Source: Anaerolineae bacterium (GTDB lineage: Bacteria; Chloroflexota; Anaerolineae; Aggregatilineales; Phototrophicaceae). From it: a stretch of DNA of 36,985 bases. This document shows positions 15,621-23,354 of the stretch, in pieces. The position numbers were made by a program, and so were the translations under genes. Numbering within the stretch: position 1 is the first letter of the stretch; every line of letters starts with the position of its first letter. Below the pieces are notes generated by a model. The model did not search any database. It saw only the letters and a list, made by a program, of their open reading frames with translations, and was not told where the DNA came from. Location: positions 1 to 36,985 of the forward strand of contig JAUZRW010000265.1 in assembly GCA_030950085.1 (NCBI GenBank), in the 5' to 3' direction.

Positions 15621-16313
15621 ATGAATGATATTCTTGCCGCTTTTGTACTAGGCAACACAGCAATCTTGACGAATGTTTGCCTGTTGCCTCTCTATCCGGG
15701 ATTAGTAGCCTTCCTTGCTGGCAATGCGACACGCGCCGATAAACCAAAGGTGCAAGATGCAACGGCATGGCTGGGTGTATTCGTACTGGGGGGTATCCTC
15801 AGTACGATGTTGTTGATTGGCTTGGTACTTTTTCTGCTGCAACGTTCCTTTGCCTCTATACTGACCCTGCTACTACCAGCAACCTATTTGCTCATCATTA
15901 TTCTTGGCGTGATGACATTTATAGGACGTAATCCTTTTGCACGCATGGGAACATCGCAATCTCCGATGTTGAATAATCCTTACGCTACAGCGTATGCTTA
16001 CGGGGCTTTCCTTGCACCCATGACTCTACCCTGTACCGGACCTCTTATTCTGAGTACATTTGTCTTGGGTGTTGGAAGTGCGGTATCATTGGCTAATGGC
16101 TTACTCTTTTTTCTGGCATTTGGTCTAGGTTTTGGTTGGCCCTTGCTCGTATTACCAATCGTCGCACAATCAACGCAGCGTCATTTCATCACTTGGATGA
16201 AAGACAAGCATCAATTGCTCAATCAGGTTTCTGGAATCTTGCTGATTGTGATTGGCATTGCGGGTATCTGGTTTGAGTTGCTGCCGCTTTATGGCTACAA
16301 CTTCACAGCTTAA
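15621..16313 (+). CDS. ccdA: CcdA/DsbD-type transmembrane electron transporter
   Basis: 230-residue polytopic membrane protein with six or so helices. The two conserved redox cysteines of CcdA are visible: Cys20 in NVCLLPLYPGLVAFLAG and Cys138 in LAPMTLPCTGPLI. CcdA moves electrons from cytoplasmic thioredoxin through the membrane to reduce extracytoplasmic thioredoxin-fold proteins, notably those preparing apocytochrome c. The start lies seven bases after the candidate selenoprotein's stop, and the DsbA-like gene follows 12 bases after, so all are likely one operon. The length is typical of the family. Its place beside a UxxC and a CPYC protein supports the thiol-redox role. Confidence 0.88.
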   Translation: MNDILAAFVLGNTAILTNVCLLPLYPGLVAFLAGNATRADKPKVQDATAWLGVFVLGGILSTMLLIGLVLFLLQRSFASILTLLLPATYLLIIILGVMTFIGRNPFARMGTSQSPMLNNPYATAYAYGAFLAPMTLPCTGPLILSTFVLGVGSAVSLANGLLFFLAFGLGFGWPLLVLPIVAQSTQRHFITWMKDKHQLLNQVSGILLIVIGIAGIWFELLPLYGYNFTA

Positions 16314-16325
16314 AGGAGATTTTGT

Positions 16326-17165
16326 ATGGAAGATAGCACCACAGAATATGTTGAAATAGAACCAGAGAAAAATTCACAGATAGACAAACACGCATCACAA
16401 ACAGCGATGATTGCTAGTCTATTCTTGATAATTGGGATTCTGATTGGGGCATTTGGCTATGATGCCTTTATCAAGAGTCAGCGCGACATCATCGAAGAAG
16501 TGATTGAAGAAGTGATTGCCGCGCAATTTGATGGGCAAGATACCAGAATTGCTGAAACAGTCGTGACCACCTTACTAGACAATGTTCAAGGGCAACGACA
16601 ACCGGAACGTGCCGCACCGGGCGCGGGCCCACGCCGCGATGTTGATGACGATGGCGACCCCGCAATTGGTTCGGCGGATGCCCCTGTCGTCATTATTGAG
16701 TTCAGCGATTTTCGTTGTCCCTATTGTGGACGCTTTGCTACGACAACCATGGGTCCGCTACTAGAGGAATATGGCGACTATGTTTACTTCGTATATAGAG
16801 ATTTTGCCATTCTAGGCGCAGAATCTGTGAGTGCTGCGATTGCTGCGGAGTGTGCCAATGAACAAGGTGAATTCTGGGCATATCATGATTTATTATTTGC
16901 TAATCAGCAAAACCTGAATCAAAGTGCCTATATCGCATTTGCTGGCGAATTAGGTCTGGATGTTGATGCTTTTACGGGCTGTATTGACAATGAAACCTAT
17001 CTAGCAGAAGTACGGGCAGACACCGCAGCCGCACAGCAACTTGGGGCAACGGGAACACCGACATTCTATATCAATGGGCGCTTTGTCAGTGGCGCACAGC
17101 CTTATGAGGTCTTCGCTGCCATTATCGAAGAAGAACTTGTGGCGGCGGGTATTGAATTTGACTAA
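16326..17165 (+). CDS. Membrane-anchored DsbA/BdbD-like thioredoxin-fold protein
   Basis: 279 residues. One transmembrane helix (about 27-45) is followed by an acidic helical stretch (IIEEVIEEVIAAQ) and a Pro/Ala/Arg linker, which leads to a DsbA-like domain (DSBA/thioredoxin_4) on the outer face. The active site is CPYC at residues 131-134 after FSDFR, and the cis-proline loop is TGTPTFYINGR. Additional cysteines lie in AAECANEQ and FTGCIDN. It is probably a disulfide oxidase/isomerase for exported proteins. It follows ccdA in the same operon, with AAAGGAG before the ATG. The next 100 bases contain a hairpin, so it is probably the last gene of the first half of the locus. Confidence 0.88.
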   Translation: MEDSTTEYVEIEPEKNSQIDKHASQTAMIASLFLIIGILIGAFGYDAFIKSQRDIIEEVIEEVIAAQFDGQDTRIAETVVTTLLDNVQGQRQPERAAPGAGPRRDVDDDGDPAIGSADAPVVIIEFSDFRCPYCGRFATTTMGPLLEEYGDYVYFVYRDFAILGAESVSAAIAAECANEQGEFWAYHDLLFANQQNLNQSAYIAFAGELGLDVDAFTGCIDNETYLAEVRADTAAAQQLGATGTPTFYINGRFVSGAQPYEVFAAIIEEELVAAGIEFD

Positions 17166-17192
17166 GAAGCCCTACTTTATGTGATTTTATGT

Positions 17193-17220
17193 AGACTGTC
17201 GGCGATTCTGTTGGCAGTCT
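17193..17220 (+). terminator. Possible terminator after the redox operon
   Basis: AGACTG (17193-17198) pairs with CAGTCT (17215-17220) across a long loop in the 104-base gap before the CDF gene. There is no strong T-tract, so it may only be a weak or regulatory hairpin. Confidence 0.35.
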
Positions 17221-17269
17221 CTTCAACCCTACCTATCAGGTGTAGAATCCTGAAAAATCGAGGTGTTTG

Positions 17270-18178
17270 ATGTCAGGTAATCACGACCATTCTCACAGTA
17301 CAAGCAACATCCGACTTGCATTTTTCCTCAATTTAAGTTTTACCATCTTCGAAATCATTGGTGGCTTGGCAACGAACAGCATCGCTATTCTTTCCGACGC
17401 AGTGCATGATTTAGGCGATAGTATTTCTCTTGGGATGGCATGGTTTCTCGGTAACTACTCTGAAAAAGACAGCAATCAGAAATATACCTATGGGTATCGC
17501 CGTTATTCACTACTAGGGGCATTGATTAATTCAGCCGTTTTAGTGGGTGGGTCGATTTTTGTACTCTCTGAGGCGATTCCCCGTCTCATGAATCCACAAT
17601 CGTTTGATGCACAAGGCATGGTCTTGGTGGCGATTGTCGGCGTGCTTGTCAATGGTGCTGCCGTTTTACGTCTGCGCGGTACATCATCCATGAATGCTGA
17701 AGTTGTCACATGGCACCTCTTAGAAGATGTTTTGGGTTGGGTGGCTGTGTTGGTTGTGGGTATCGTTTCGCTCTTTATTGATTTGCCGATTTTAGACCCG
17801 ATTTTGTCTATCCTGATTACGCTGTATGTTATGGGCAATGCTGTACAGAACTTGCGAAAAACAGTCATGCTATTTTTGCAAGCCTCTCCACAAGGTGTTG
17901 ATATGAAAGCGATTGATGAGCAATTACAGAAAATCGAAGGCGTGAAATCAACTCATCATACGCACATTTGGTCATTAGATGGCGAACACAATGTTTTTAC
18001 AAGCCATTTTGTCCTCTCCGATGGTATGAATTTTGCCACAGTGAGACGTATCAAGCGCGATGCTCGTGAGATTATCAAAGACTTGCGGCTTGAGCATACA
18101 ACCATTGAGTTTGAATTTAGCGATGCAGATTGTTCAATGGTTGAAGATGTTGTTGCCGATGAGGTACAGGGTAAATGA
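17270..18178 (+). CDS. Cation diffusion facilitator (zinc-type) efflux transporter
   Basis: 302 residues, six transmembrane helices and a cytoplasmic C-terminal domain, the CDF/ZnT layout. A His-rich N-terminus (NHDHSHS) is followed by the intramembrane site SDAVHDLGDS (His46, Asp50) in TM2 and a second site VTWHLLEDVLG in TM5. The His/Asp pairs indicate zinc rather than manganese. The C-terminal domain begins near MKAIDEQLQKIEGVK and contains HHTHIWSLDGEHNVFTSH, the metal-sensing fold. It exports Zn(II) (or Co/Cd) by proton antiport. The ATG at 17270 is chosen over a TTG one codon upstream, with AGGTG before it. Its stop overlaps the cytochrome start by four bases, so the two are translationally coupled. 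Confidence 0.9.
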   Translation: MSGNHDHSHSTSNIRLAFFLNLSFTIFEIIGGLATNSIAILSDAVHDLGDSISLGMAWFLGNYSEKDSNQKYTYGYRRYSLLGALINSAVLVGGSIFVLSEAIPRLMNPQSFDAQGMVLVAIVGVLVNGAAVLRLRGTSSMNAEVVTWHLLEDVLGWVAVLVVGIVSLFIDLPILDPILSILITLYVMGNAVQNLRKTVMLFLQASPQGVDMKAIDEQLQKIEGVKSTHHTHIWSLDGEHNVFTSHFVLSDGMNFATVRRIKRDAREIIKDLRLEHTTIEFEFSDADCSMVEDVVADEVQGK

Positions 18179-18666
18179 CAAGCAAAAATATTAGATACCT
18201 TGGCATAGCTATCGTATTAGCCGTCTCAGCGGCAGGCATCCTGTTTTTCGTCTATTCCACCCAAAAGGAAACAGACCTAGAGCGTTTCATTGCCACGAAC
18301 CCACAAGCCTATGAGACCGGGCAGCAGATTTTTGCCCAGACTTGTTCTGCTTGTCATGGACTCAATGGAGAAGGTCAATTCCCCGATAATCCACGACAAC
18401 GCGACGAAACAGGGCGTATTGGTGCGCCACCCCATACCGACGCAGGGCATACATGGCATCACGATGATGATTTGCTCTATCAGATAGTGCGTGAGGGCGG
18501 CATGGGCAATCCGGAAGATTTTTATCCGATGCCAGCTTTTGGGGAATTGTTGAGCGATGAAGAAATTGAAGCTGTGATTTTCTATATCAAAACCTTCTGG
18601 ACAGAAGAACATCGCCAGATGCAGCGTGCCAATACAGAGGCTGTTCGTAATCAGAATAATCCCTAA
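18175..18666 (+). CDS. Membrane-anchored class I c-type cytochrome
   Basis: 163 residues, with an N-terminal transmembrane helix (about 6-27, LGIAIVLAVSAAGILFFVYS) acting as anchor. The heme-binding motif is CSACH at 57-61, and the likely distal Met is in MPAFGELLSDEEIEAVIFYI. It shares the 'AGHTWHHDDDLL' block and C-terminal helix with the cytochrome at 14498, so the two are paralogues with different anchors (helix versus lipid). It overlaps the CDF gene by four bases (ATGA). A link between zinc export and electron transfer is not obvious; the coupling may reflect metal stress on the respiratory chain. The family call is firm. Confidence 0.85.
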   Translation: MTSKNIRYLGIAIVLAVSAAGILFFVYSTQKETDLERFIATNPQAYETGQQIFAQTCSACHGLNGEGQFPDNPRQRDETGRIGAPPHTDAGHTWHHDDDLLYQIVREGGMGNPEDFYPMPAFGELLSDEEIEAVIFYIKTFWTEEHRQMQRANTEAVRNQNNP

Positions 18667-18690
18667 TACCTCCATACTCAGAAACGGTGT

Positions 18691-18718
18691 TTGCACTTCT
18701 ATTTGAATGCGCTACACT
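18691..18718 (+). promoter_or_regulatory. Possible promoter directly before the crotonase gene
   Basis: TTGCAC (18691-18696), 16-base spacer, TACACT (18713-18718). The start of transcription would fall at or near the ATG at 18725, which would give a nearly leaderless message. Only the match to sigma-70 boxes supports this. Confidence 0.35.
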
Positions 18719-18724
18719 GTTGCT

Positions 18725-19510
18725 ATGAGCGACACAATCCAACTAACACATCATGAAAATGGCGTAGTGGTCATCACCTTTAATCGACCTCGCGCCCATA
18801 ATGCTCTCACGATTGAAGCGATGCAATTGTTTCAGCAGTCTATCTATCGCCTTACTGATGATTCGACGATACGGGCTGTCATTCTCACAGGCGCGGGCGA
18901 AAAAGCCTTTTGTAGCGGTGGCGACCTTGTGGAACTGAGTCAGCGCACAACAGAAGCAGCAGCGCGTGAATTCATCACCATTATGGGCGATGCTTTACTG
19001 GCACTTGAACGCTTGCCTGTGCCAGTCATTGCGGCGATAAATGGCTTTGCACTCGGCGGCGGCAGTGAAATTGCCCTCGCCTGTGATATACGGATTGTCG
19101 ATGAAGCGGTCAAGATGGGTTTGGTGCAAATCAAAATGGCTGTCACGCCCGGCTGGGGGGCAGGTCAACGCTTATTACGCACGATAGGTTATGCCAAAGC
19201 GATGGAAACCTTGCTGAGAGGCGCTATTTTGCGTGCTGATGACTTACTCGCATTAGGTTTGGCGAATCAAGTTGTAGCAACAGGGCAAGCATTAACGACT
19301 GCACTCGAATTTGCCAATGAAAGCGCCTCACAACCACCGAATGTCGTGCGCGGAATCAAAGCACTGTTACAAGCAGGATTCAATCAACCGTATGAAGAGG
19401 CACTGCAAACCGAACGCGAAATTTTTCCGCCATTATGGGTTTCTGATGCTCATATTGAAGCTGTAGAGCAGTTTTTCCAACGCCAACAAGCGAAAAATAA
19501 TGGGGATTAA
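18725..19510 (+). CDS. Enoyl-CoA hydratase/isomerase (crotonase) family protein
   Basis: 261-residue soluble protein of the crotonase fold. The ATG at 18725 is chosen over one 18 bases upstream because the protein then begins MSDTIQLTHHENGVVVITFNRP, as usual in the family. The oxyanion-hole segments are AFCSGGDL and the loop GFALGGGSEIALACD, whose Glu matches the first catalytic glutamate of hydratases. The segment that normally holds the second catalytic glutamate (PExxxG) reads VQIKMAVTPGWG, with Gln in its place. The 'PGWG' variant is seen in crotonase relatives such as acyl-CoA decarboxylases, so water addition to enoyl-CoA may not be the reaction. It acts on a CoA thioester; the pathway is unknown. 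Confidence 0.85.
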   Translation: MSDTIQLTHHENGVVVITFNRPRAHNALTIEAMQLFQQSIYRLTDDSTIRAVILTGAGEKAFCSGGDLVELSQRTTEAAAREFITIMGDALLALERLPVPVIAAINGFALGGGSEIALACDIRIVDEAVKMGLVQIKMAVTPGWGAGQRLLRTIGYAKAMETLLRGAILRADDLLALGLANQVVATGQALTTALEFANESASQPPNVVRGIKALLQAGFNQPYEEALQTEREIFPPLWVSDAHIEAVEQFFQRQQAKNNGD

Positions 19511-19569
19511 GCTGTGTTTAGATATTTCATGGGAATAGTGTTAATCATAGACTCGGAGACTGTCCAATC

Positions 19570-20334
19570 GTGACTGCTTTTTACGAAACTGTTGCTCGTT
19601 ATTATGATGCCGAAGTCGGCGCAAAAACCGATGATTTACTGCTTTATAGTCGCTTGGCAGAAGATTATGGCGCACCGATTTTTGATGTCGGCTGCGGAAC
19701 AGGGCGCGTGCTATTGCATCTCGCACAAGAGGGTTATCGTGTACATGGCATAGATGACAGTCGCCAAATGCTGAAGCGTCTCGAAAATAAGCTGAACGGA
19801 TTGCCGCATCTCAAAGAATTTGTGACCTACAGCGAAGGTGATATTCTCAAATTCCAATCCAAAGAAACATATAAACTCGTTTTGCTGACCTATAATTGCC
19901 TGATGCACTTTCATACTCAAGAGAAGCAAATTCAACTATTGGAACGCTTGCATAGCCTGATAGACAAAGAGGGCTTGCTGGTTTTAGATTTACCCAATGC
20001 TGGTGAAGTTTTTGCTACACAAGATACCGATGCGATTTTATTAGACCGCAAATTTATCGAGCCAGAAACAGGGCATCTTGTGATGGTATCGTCGGTGAGT
20101 TATATGGATAGAACGACACAATTGCTACAAGTTGATTGGATTTATGATGAAATCGACTCAGAAGGAATTGTCCGCCGTTTGATTGCGCCTCATATTTTGC
20201 GTTACTATTTCTATGCCGAAATTAAACTCTTGCTAGAACGAACAGGTTTTCAGATAACAGCTGTCTATGGTGGCACGGATGAAGAACCTTTTGAAGACGG
20301 CTGCGAACGCATGATAATCTATGCCCAACCTTAG
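19570..20334 (+). CDS. Class I SAM-dependent methyltransferase
   Basis: 254 residues with a Rossmann-type SAM domain. Motif I is FDVGCGTGRVLLHLAQEG (residues about 38-55), motif II GIDDSRQML, and the later strand LVLLTYNCLMHF. The C-terminal region (LRYYFYAEIKLLLERTGF) is typical of the methyltransferase_11/25 group. A GTG start is used. The gene ends by overlapping, tail to tail, the stop codon of the acylphosphatase gene on the other strand. The substrate cannot be read from the sequence; this broad group includes small-molecule methyltransferases. Confidence 0.85.
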   Translation: MTAFYETVARYYDAEVGAKTDDLLLYSRLAEDYGAPIFDVGCGTGRVLLHLAQEGYRVHGIDDSRQMLKRLENKLNGLPHLKEFVTYSEGDILKFQSKETYKLVLLTYNCLMHFHTQEKQIQLLERLHSLIDKEGLLVLDLPNAGEVFATQDTDAILLDRKFIEPETGHLVMVSSVSYMDRTTQLLQVDWIYDEIDSEGIVRRLIAPHILRYYFYAEIKLLLERTGFQITAVYGGTDEEPFEDGCERMIIYAQP

Positions 20335-20624
20335 TCTAAATAATATTTCGTCTGAAACACTGTAAATTCATCTGTCGCACTTTCCCATGTGACATCGACT
20401 CGTTCAACCTGTGCCGATGGCGACCCGTCGTGTAACCATCGCTGCAATGCCTCTAAATTTTCACGACTGCCTTCTGCCACAACTTCAACGGTTCTATCAC
20501 GGCGATTCATAACCCATCCTGTGAGTTTGAAGTCACGCGCCTTTTCTGTGGTGTAATAGCGAAAACTGACTCCTTGCACGATGCCGTGGACTATCGCGTG
20601 CAGTCGTTCGTTGCTGTCAGTCAT
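20331..20624 (-). CDS. acyP: Acylphosphatase
   Basis: 97-residue cytoplasmic acylphosphatase, the normal length of the family, which hydrolyses acyl phosphates such as 1,3-bisphosphoglycerate or carbamoyl phosphate. The signature VQGVSFRYYTTEKARDFKLTG carries the catalytic Arg, and the partner Asn lies in GWVMNRRDRTVEVVAEG. The ATG at 20624 is preceded by AGAGGA. A longer reading frame upstream would add about 59 residues, but these come mainly from a CAGAG repeat and are not protein-like. The stop overlaps that of the methyltransferase. Confidence 0.92.
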   Translation of the reverse strand: MTDSNERLHAIVHGIVQGVSFRYYTTEKARDFKLTGWVMNRRDRTVEVVAEGSRENLEALQRWLHDGSPSAQVERVDVTWESATDEFTVFQTKYYLD

Positions 20625-20633
20625 GGCAATATT

Positions 20634-20665
20634 CCTCTGCGCCTCTGATTCTCTGCGTCTCTGTG
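20634..20665. repeat. Four CAGAG units with 8-base period
   Basis: On the minus strand CAGAG occurs four times at eight-base spacing (CACAGAG, ACGCAGAG, AATCAGAG, GCGCAGAG). This is the short-period 'GCAGAG' type repeat scattered in many bacterial genomes. It lies just upstream of acyP and also supplies the AGAGGA used as its ribosome-binding site. Confidence 0.6.
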
Positions 20666-20783
20666 TTAGGCTTTTTCTTGGTGGTTCAACCGTTTCATGT
20701 CTACGATTTTTTGCGTCTATTGACAATACTGCAATGTTCATCTTAACATGGCAGACAATTCTATCTGGCAGAAGGAATCTATC

Positions 20784-21638
20784 GTGCCAAAATTGACTCA
20801 TGCTATTGTCATGCTTATTTTTGCTGTGACAGGTTGTAGTACATTGCCGCCATCACAAGCAACAGCCACCACACGTAATTTTAGCGCACCGACACTCGCG
20901 CCAACAAGTGAAATCATCATCCGCAATTCACAAGAACTCTATGGCGATACCACGCCCTTTGGTGGAGTCGGGCAGAATAGCATTGCCGCCGCCGCATTAC
21001 CGAATGAAGCTGCATTGCCGCCCTTATTATCAGGTACTCGTGAGCCGAGTGGCGCGGAAAGCGTGCAACTCTTGTTGGATAGTGGCGAAGTCATCATTGG
21101 CGATTTGTACGAACAGATTTCGCCCGAAAGTCGTGTAGCAGGGGTACTGATTATCGGGCGCGATAGATTGTCATGGGGCTTATTGCCAGTCGAATTATTC
21201 GGGGCAGGATTTACTGTTCTCGTGCTAGAATTACCACAAACAGTACGAGTGACAGATTTGGATGCACTACTGACTTCATTCAGCGAGGCTGCAACTGTTG
21301 ACCCGTCACGAATTGCTGTTATCGGTGCGGAAGGGAGCGCAGATATGGCATTACTGGCTTGTGCGACCTTTGCGATATGTGATGCTGTCGTGATGTTGAC
21401 TCCGCAAGGGCGCGATACCTTGCTCAATGTTTTGCCGAATTTTAGCCCACGTCCTGTTTTTGTTTCTGCTGCCCAAAATGACACAGAGGGTTATCCGATA
21501 GCTGTAGCGATTGCGTCTCAATTTGCGGAAGGCTCACAATTTGTCGAAGTCGCCGCCGGACGCGGAACGAGCCTACTTGCCCTCAACAGTGATTTAAGCC
21601 GCACCATTGCGACATGGTTGCGCGGAGTTTTTTCGTAG
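20784..21638 (+). CDS. Lipoprotein with degenerate alpha/beta hydrolase domain
   Basis: 284 residues from the GTG at 20784, chosen over the upstream ATG because AAGGA lies before it and the protein then begins with a lipoprotein signal peptide (MPKLTHAIVMLIFAVTGCST, lipobox VTGC, Cys18). After a Thr/Ala/Pro-rich linker there is a region that resembles dienelactone-hydrolase-like proteins: VAGVLIIGRDRLSWGLLPVE, FGAGFTVLVLELP and DPSRIAVIGAEGSADMALL. At the nucleophile elbow the usual GxSxG reads GAEGS, with Glu183 where the Ser would be, so catalysis in the usual way is unlikely. A late Asp in SAAQNDTEGYP is present, but no clear catalytic His. It may bind rather than hydrolyse. Confidence 0.65.
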   Translation: MPKLTHAIVMLIFAVTGCSTLPPSQATATTRNFSAPTLAPTSEIIIRNSQELYGDTTPFGGVGQNSIAAAALPNEAALPPLLSGTREPSGAESVQLLLDSGEVIIGDLYEQISPESRVAGVLIIGRDRLSWGLLPVELFGAGFTVLVLELPQTVRVTDLDALLTSFSEAATVDPSRIAVIGAEGSADMALLACATFAICDAVVMLTPQGRDTLLNVLPNFSPRPVFVSAAQNDTEGYPIAVAIASQFAEGSQFVEVAAGRGTSLLALNSDLSRTIATWLRGVFS

Positions 21639-21641
21639 AGG

Positions 21642-21836
21642 ATGCTGCGTACATATCTTGATACTACCTTTGGCTGGCGACGTGGCTATAGCGTCCTCAC
21701 CTTTGGAAAACGAAATCAGCCATTTGTGGTGCGTTACATTGAGAAGCAAAAAGAACATCATCAGATAAATACAGTGGAATCTTGTCCGGAATATCTTGTC
21801 GATGAGAGTCTGCCTCTGAATAAACCCAGAGGCTAG
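21642..21836 (+). CDS. Short open frame of doubtful status
   Basis: 64 codons starting three bases after the lipoprotein stop (YLDTTFGWRRGYSVLTFGKR, then QPFVVRYIEKQKEHHQ). The residue composition is protein-like. However, GAGG touches the ATG, which is a poor spacing for translation, and the last six codons overlap the terminator hairpin at 21812-21833. It may be a small protein or just read-through sequence. I recognise no homologue. Confidence 0.3.
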   Translation: MLRTYLDTTFGWRRGYSVLTFGKRNQPFVVRYIEKQKEHHQINTVESCPEYLVDESLPLNKPRG

Positions 21837-21840
21837 TTTT
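21812..21840 (+). terminator. Rho-independent terminator
   Basis: GCCTCTG (21812-21818) pairs perfectly with CAGAGGC (21827-21833) around an eight-base loop, followed by TAGTTTT. It ends the lipoprotein transcript. Confidence 0.65.
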
Positions 21841-21950
21841 GATTGGACATCGGCTGCGCCGACATTGTTACAAGATAGTCGTGATTGCCATCTTTAGACA
21901 ATGTAAAAAATACAGTATTCGGGTTTATCCGAATGTAGAAAGAAGCTGAT

Positions 21951-23264
21951 TCACTCGTCATGAATACGGAAACCGTTGCGCTTTGCTTTGCGTTCGGCAG
22001 CGAGTCCCATCGGTTGCTTCTTGTGTGATGTCAAGAAACCGTCTTTCGCTTCAATCTGATTCACGAGTGTATCTAATGAATCGCGTAACATCTCTAACGA
22101 TAATTCGGTTTCGCCACGATAGGCTGCCATTGTCAGAGCATAGAGCGCCACTTCGCGGATAAATGCGCCGGGTCGTCCGAGCAATTTCGGCACGATTTGG
22201 CGGTGGTCTTCTTGCCACGCATCGCCCAAATATTGCATCAACATCAGCCGCGCTGTTTCTTCATGTTCCATCTCTGGAATGATGAAAATACGGTCTAGTC
22301 GTCCGGGACGTTTCATCACACGGTCATCAATTTTTTCGGGGTGATTAGTGGTCGCAATCATAATCGTCCCGTGCTTATTAGTCGGCGATTCACTACCATC
22401 CAACACATTGAGCAACTGCGCCTTATCATCATCATCAAGATACGAATCGAGTTCTTCGACAATGATGATAGTCGGGGCATCGCTGCTGGCAGCCATTTCT
22501 AGCGCCTCATGGATTTTCCAGAATTTCGCGCCATATTGATTACTGCCCGAAACATAGACCACGAAGTAATCTTTTTCTTGTCCCCAACCCGCAATCGCCG
22601 AGCAGAGCATCGTTTTACCCGTTCCCGGCACCCCAGCAAATAGTAATTTACGAAACGGCTTGATATTCAGGCGCGTGTAAATATCAACACCTTTTTCAAA
22701 GAAGGCATCAATATCTTGCAAAATATCAGTTTTCAATTGCTCTGGCAGGTAAATCTCATCCCAATGAATCGTCGCATCAAATGTGGTTTCGACACCACCG
22801 ACGATATAGACCTTGCCACGATAGGGGATGGCACTCTGATAAATGCGCTGCACTTCTTTCTCGAAGACGAGCCAATGCTGCATGTGTTCTTGCGGCACAC
22901 TGGCGATACACATCAAATTATTGTTCATATCAGCATCATAAACCCACGCCGACAGTACCAGCACATCAAAATTAGCATCGTCGCTCTCAAAATGGAAGCA
23001 CATGCCACCGCTACGTTGTGCTGGACGTAAATCAAAGTAAGTGGTCACGGGCGAAATCATATCGCAATCATGATGGTCATAACCACGATAGAGAAACCCA
23101 TCGCCTACACCATAATTCTCGCCCACATAACTGAGTGCCGTTATATTAGCTGTCGCTGAGTTGGCAATCATCAGGTCGCTTATCACCTCTGCATGAGGGG
23201 GATAATGCTTTTTAATCCAATTGCAAATGGCTTCATGGGTTGCTTCTGCGCCAATTTGCATCAT
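21951..23264 (-). CDS. AAA+ ATPase (BCS1/FtsH-like module) with unique N-terminal domain
   Basis: 437 residues from the ATG at 23264, preceded by GGAG at ten bases; an ATG 90 bases upstream in the same frame lacks a ribosome-binding site. The N-terminal half (to about residue 200) is an unrecognised domain. The C-terminal half is an AAA+ domain: Walker A GVPGTGKT, Walker B IIIVEELDSYL, sensor 1 MIATTNHP, arginine finger KRPGRLDRIF, and the lid helices after it. In Walker B the usual Asp-Glu is replaced by Glu-Glu (VEELD). BCS1-like AAA proteins often act as unfoldases or chaperones; the substrate is unknown. No partner protease is visible. Confidence 0.85.
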   Translation of the reverse strand: MMQIGAEATHEAICNWIKKHYPPHAEVISDLMIANSATANITALSYVGENYGVGDGFLYRGYDHHDCDMISPVTTYFDLRPAQRSGGMCFHFESDDANFDVLVLSAWVYDADMNNNLMCIASVPQEHMQHWLVFEKEVQRIYQSAIPYRGKVYIVGGVETTFDATIHWDEIYLPEQLKTDILQDIDAFFEKGVDIYTRLNIKPFRKLLFAGVPGTGKTMLCSAIAGWGQEKDYFVVYVSGSNQYGAKFWKIHEALEMAASSDAPTIIIVEELDSYLDDDDKAQLLNVLDGSESPTNKHGTIMIATTNHPEKIDDRVMKRPGRLDRIFIIPEMEHEETARLMLMQYLGDAWQEDHRQIVPKLLGRPGAFIREVALYALTMAAYRGETELSLEMLRDSLDTLVNQIEAKDGFLTSHKKQPMGLAAERKAKRNGFRIHDE

Positions 23265-23354
23265 ATTTTGACTTCTCCGATAACTAAGACGGTATTTATT
23301 GTGGATAGGCATATGCGCCTCGATTTGACTTGTCGATAGGTTGGAGTTGGGCAT

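Noticed and set aside
20625-20801. N-terminal extension of acylphosphatase
   Set aside because: The residues derive largely from a CAGAG repeat, the family needs only about 95 residues, and a good ribosome-binding site precedes the ATG at 20624.
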